A program made the position numbers and the translations under genes. DNA of 64,000 nt, from the NCBI RefSeq assembly GCF_035222275.1, contig NC_085882.1, positions 379,501 through 443,500 on the forward strand, in the 5' to 3' direction. Position 1 is the stretch's first letter. Each line of letters opens with the position of its first letter. The stretch is from Podospora bellae-mahoneyi (taxonomy: Eukaryota > Ascomycota > Sordariomycetes > Sordariales > Podosporaceae). The notes beneath the pieces are model-generated. The model had not been told where the DNA came from. It did not search any database and was given only the letters and a program-made list of their open reading frames with translations. Below, in pieces: positions 61,329 to 64,000 of this stretch.

Positions 61329-62898
61329 ATGCAAGGTCTCCTCGGCTTCGCCCTCTTGGGAAGCTTCGTCTCCTACCTTCAAGGAGCGGCTGCCAGTCCA
61401 GCAACTGCCGGTGGCACTGAGAAGAGGAACCCTCTCGGTCTCAGTCTTCCCCCTTTGATTCCCTCCATCCCGGGAGTCACTGAGCCCCTGGCTTCCAATG
61501 CACCCCCTCTGCCTATCCTGCAGCTTCCTACGCCCCCCTTGGCCAGTCCTCCGTTTACTGCCTCCAACATCAAGCCCAAGAAGATTGGTTACTTCTGGAC
61601 TGGTGCTGGTGACAACTTGCACAAGGACTTCCTGGCGACAGTCAGCTTGGATGATGTATGCTCTCCCCTATTAGTGGTAAAGTCTGGTTGCTGACCGCTA
61701 ACAAGGACACCTTTGGCACATTCATCCAACTCACCGATGTTCCCACCAGCGGTAATTCTCCTCATCATCTTGGAGCGTCTTATGACGGCAAGACCTTGAT
61801 TGGCGGCGGTCTCTTGTCTTTGCTCAAGACTCAGGATACTGCCTTTTACTTTGACGTCTCGGACCCGTACCGCCCTAAGTTTGACCACAGCAACCGTGCC
61901 ATCTTGTCGTCTATTGTCGATGAGATTCGAGCCAAGCCTGATGGGTATGTTCTTTCTTCATCGTCCGACTGTCTTCTCTTGCCTACTAATCTTGTTGTGT
62001 GCGCCACAGAGGCTTCTACATCACCTACATGGGCTCTGCAGTGGGTACCTCCCCTGGCCGCCTCGTCGAGACCGACGCCCGCGGCAACATCATCCACGAG
62101 TGGCCCGAAGTCACCGACATCCCCTCCACCCTCAACATCCTCGGCCAGCAGTTCTCCCCCCACGGTCTCACCGTCGACTACGACAAGCAAATCGCCCTCA
62201 CCTCCGACTTTGTCGTCCCCATCACCATCCTCAAGCCCACCCTCGGTATACAAAAGGCCGACACCCTCCGCCTCTTTGACCTTCGCACCCACAAGATCCT
62301 GTCGACAATCACCATCCCAGGTGGCCAGGGCATCCAGGACGTTAAATTCATCCCCAACCACCCCGAGACGGCCGCGCTCGCCACCGCCGTCGGCCTCGGC
62401 CAAGTCTGGGTCATCTACCCCTTCCGCACCAAAAACGGCAAGCAAGGCACCGCCGAGCTCCTCTTCGACTTTGGCCCCAAGGCCAAAAACTCATTGGCCA
62501 TCTACTCGGACATCTCCGACGACGGCAAACTAGCCTACTTCACCTTCACCCTCGGCAACCACGTCGCGGCGCTCGATATCTCTGATCTGAGCAACCCTGT
62601 GAGGCTGGACGACCCGAACGAGACCCAGCCCATCATCGGCCCTCACTACGTCAAGATCAGCCCGGATAAGAAGAACTTGTTGGTCCTTGGGTATTTTGTC
62701 CAGGCGGGGGACATCTCGGTTGTCAACACGCCTGGTGATTACAAGGCTCACTGGTTGGATCTGGACGCGAACGGCAAGTTTAGCTGGAACAAGACGATTG
62801 ATTTCGAGAGGGAGTTTGCAACCACGAGGGGGGGTGCGAGGCCGCATAGTGTGGTTATTTATGACTTGAGCGATCCGGCTGATCCAAAGTATTATTGA
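61329..62898 (+). CDS. secreted SBP56/methanethiol-oxidase-like protein
   Basis: Three exons: 61329-61655, 61706-61944 and 62010-62898; introns of 50 and 65 bases with GTATGC/GTATGT donors, and phases agree, giving 484 residues. A signal peptide (LLGFALLGSFVSYLQGAAA) is followed by GGTEKR, a Kex2-type cleavage site, and a Pro-rich linker. The rest is a beta-propeller of the 56-kDa selenium-binding protein family: TGNSPHHLG-like SGNSPHHLGASYDGKTLIGG, GGFYITYMGSAVGTSPGRLVE, SPHGLTVDYDKQIALTSDFV, GQGIQDVKFIPNH and LDISDLSNPVRL. The His-rich positions that bind copper in methanethiol oxidases appear present in part. Human SELENBP1 and bacterial MtoX oxidise methanethiol. Secretion is unusual for the family; the activity here is inferred. 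Confidence 0.8.
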
Positions 62899-63205
62899 GC
62901 GGCGGAGAGGGGGGATAGGGGTGAGGAAGGGGGGTGGTTTTGAGGGGATTGGTTGGTCATTCGCTTCTCAGGGTTGGGGGGGCGTTCACCTGTTTTTAAT
63001 GCTTGTTGTCTCTTTGGATTGTTGGATGGCTTTTGTTCTTGATGAGGATAGTTAGTTGAAGTGGTACAGATAGTAATGGTAGTTTTTCCTTGTTTGCTAC
63101 AACGCCTTGATTTCCCGCTGATACCCCTTCTGACCCTTCAACTTTCAAATTTGAATCAACCAAGATATATACTTTCCCCTTTCTCCCACCCCCTTTGTAA
63201 CACTC
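62899..63205. other. convergent 3' spacer
   Basis: 3' ends of the SBP56-like gene and of the NADase gene face each other. No gene. Confidence 0.5.
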
Positions 63206-64000
63206 TCATGGAAGAACAATGCGCACATCCTCCGCTTTCAAGACCCCATCAACAATGAACTCAGCCACAGTCTTTGGCAGCTCAAACTGCACCCCATTTC
63301 CAGGCTGCCCAAACCACGGCCTGATCGGACCAGACCGGACGACAAAGGGGACGAGAACCGAGTAGACGTGGTAGTTTTATGGAACCTTGTTTGACACATC
63401 ATCAGCCAATCTCTTCTCAACCAACTCATTTTCGAGAAAACATACCCAGTATCAGCCGGAGTATTCAAGTTCGTCGGCGGCAGCGCGCTCTCTGTCAAAT
63501 CCAAATCAGCTTTTTCATCCCCCCTCACAGTGGTAGGTATTCAATCAACCCCCACAGAATAAACAAACTCACGTTGATAACCGGCCCCAGCAGGGCTGAC
63601 AAACGTCCCCGTCTCCCCGCCAAACCGATCGAGCAGCGTCCCCCTCCCGAGCGTGGCCTCCCCCACAATCGGCAGGCCGCTGTCCCCAAGGACGAACCCG
63701 TTCTCCTCGGGGTACCACCACCACCCAGTACCGGTGACGTTGAACCAGGTGTCAAGAAAGACACCAGGGCACAGGCCCCCGAACCGGTCGTAATACTCAG
63801 TAATGAAATCCAACGGCTCACGCCTGGGGAGGCGGGTAAGGCGGAGGCGGGAGTCGCCGCAGAGGTACTTGTTGGTTTGGGAGGGGTCGTAGGCGGTTCC
63901 TTTGCAGTAACAGGGGCCGTTCAGTTTTCCGCAGGTCGAGGAGGAAGAAGACGAGCCGCGACCTCCTTGGTGCCAGTGGGGTGGGAGGGCAATGTCAGCG
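63206..64000 (-). CDS. secreted-type NADase with TNT domain, 5' part outside the window
   Basis: The frame is open to the window end. The visible part has a Cys-rich start ([12 protein letters not shown]), then [14 protein letters not shown] and the TNT-domain core [19 protein letters not shown] with its Arg and Gln-region residues, then [14 protein letters not shown] and a last exon ending at 63206. The TNT domain hydrolyses NAD; fungal surface NADases of this type are known from conidia. Introns 63492-63572 (GTGAGT) and 63386-63445 (GTATGT, CAAG acceptor) are supported. The last exon reads correctly only in a frame one base off from that expected after the second intron (run of A at about 63375-63379). 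This may be a one-base lesion, or the splice site may lie elsewhere. Confidence 0.75.

Noticed and set aside
1-64000. CRISPR arrays, bacterial operons, riboswitches
   Set aside because: The genome is a filamentous fungus; no regularly spaced repeats or bacterial features were seen.
1-64000. Secondary-metabolite or defence gene cluster
   Set aside because: No polyketide, peptide or terpene synthase, no tailoring set and no co-directional conserved group; the accessory genes on the left are individually typical of allorecognition regions and mostly broken.

Overview
This window is nuclear DNA of a filamentous ascomycete, most likely a Sordariomycete of the Sordariales type. The genes carry short introns of 50 to 80 bases with GTAAGT/GTATGT donors and CTAAC/CTGAC-like branch points. 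Start contexts are of the CAAAATGNC type, codon use is GC3-rich in highly expressed genes, and there is a complete gene for translation elongation factor eEF3, which is typical of fungi. A 9-kb AT-rich block carries the C-to-T/G-to-A signature of repeat-induced point mutation (RIP).

The left third (1-22.5 kb) is accessory and decayed. It starts inside a SesB-like alpha/beta-hydrolase gene, a domain found in fungal NLR and allorecognition proteins. It then holds a broken leucine-rich-repeat gene, two broken aminoglycoside-phosphotransferase-like (APH) kinase genes, one intact F-box gene, a HET-domain pseudogene, an unidentified broken gene and a broken zinc metalloprotease gene. In the middle (9.1-18.9 kb) lies a RIP-destroyed island. 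Its core is a complete Ty3/gypsy chromovirus-type LTR retrotransposon on the minus strand (10072-17523): two LTRs of exactly 420 bp, a CCCGG target-site duplication, and recognisable remains of the Gag zinc knuckle, reverse transcriptase, integrase and chromodomain. Two further LTRs flank it. A 342-bp copy almost escaped RIP, and an inverted 407-bp solo LTR has its own TATTA duplication.

The right two thirds (23-64 kb) are ordinary, mostly intact euchromatin. In order there is a SNF5-family chromatin-remodelling subunit with a GATA-like finger, a DRB0094-type (Deinococcus-like) RNA ligase, a pseudokinase, a secreted NMT1/SsuA-like solute-binding protein, intron-containing tRNA-Ile(AAU) and tRNA-Glu(CUC), an exonuclease-III-type AP endonuclease, a DUF4139 protein, an RD-repeat membrane protein, an IroE/Fes-type esterase, tRNA-Ser(AGA), a gene fragment, a decayed F-box gene, glutaminyl-tRNA synthetase, a MacroD-type macrodomain protein, a secreted S41 peptidase, a hypothetical gene, a CsbD-like stress protein, eEF3, a secreted SBP56/methanethiol-oxidase-like protein, and the 3' part of a TNT-domain NADase that runs off the right edge.

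There are no operons and no clear biosynthetic cluster. The main theme is the contrast between an allorecognition-like accessory block full of pseudogenes around a dead retrotransposon and a conserved housekeeping block. The most unusual protein is the RNA ligase. The most informative structural story is the RIP record in the island, including a zinc knuckle whose four metal ligands have all become tyrosine.
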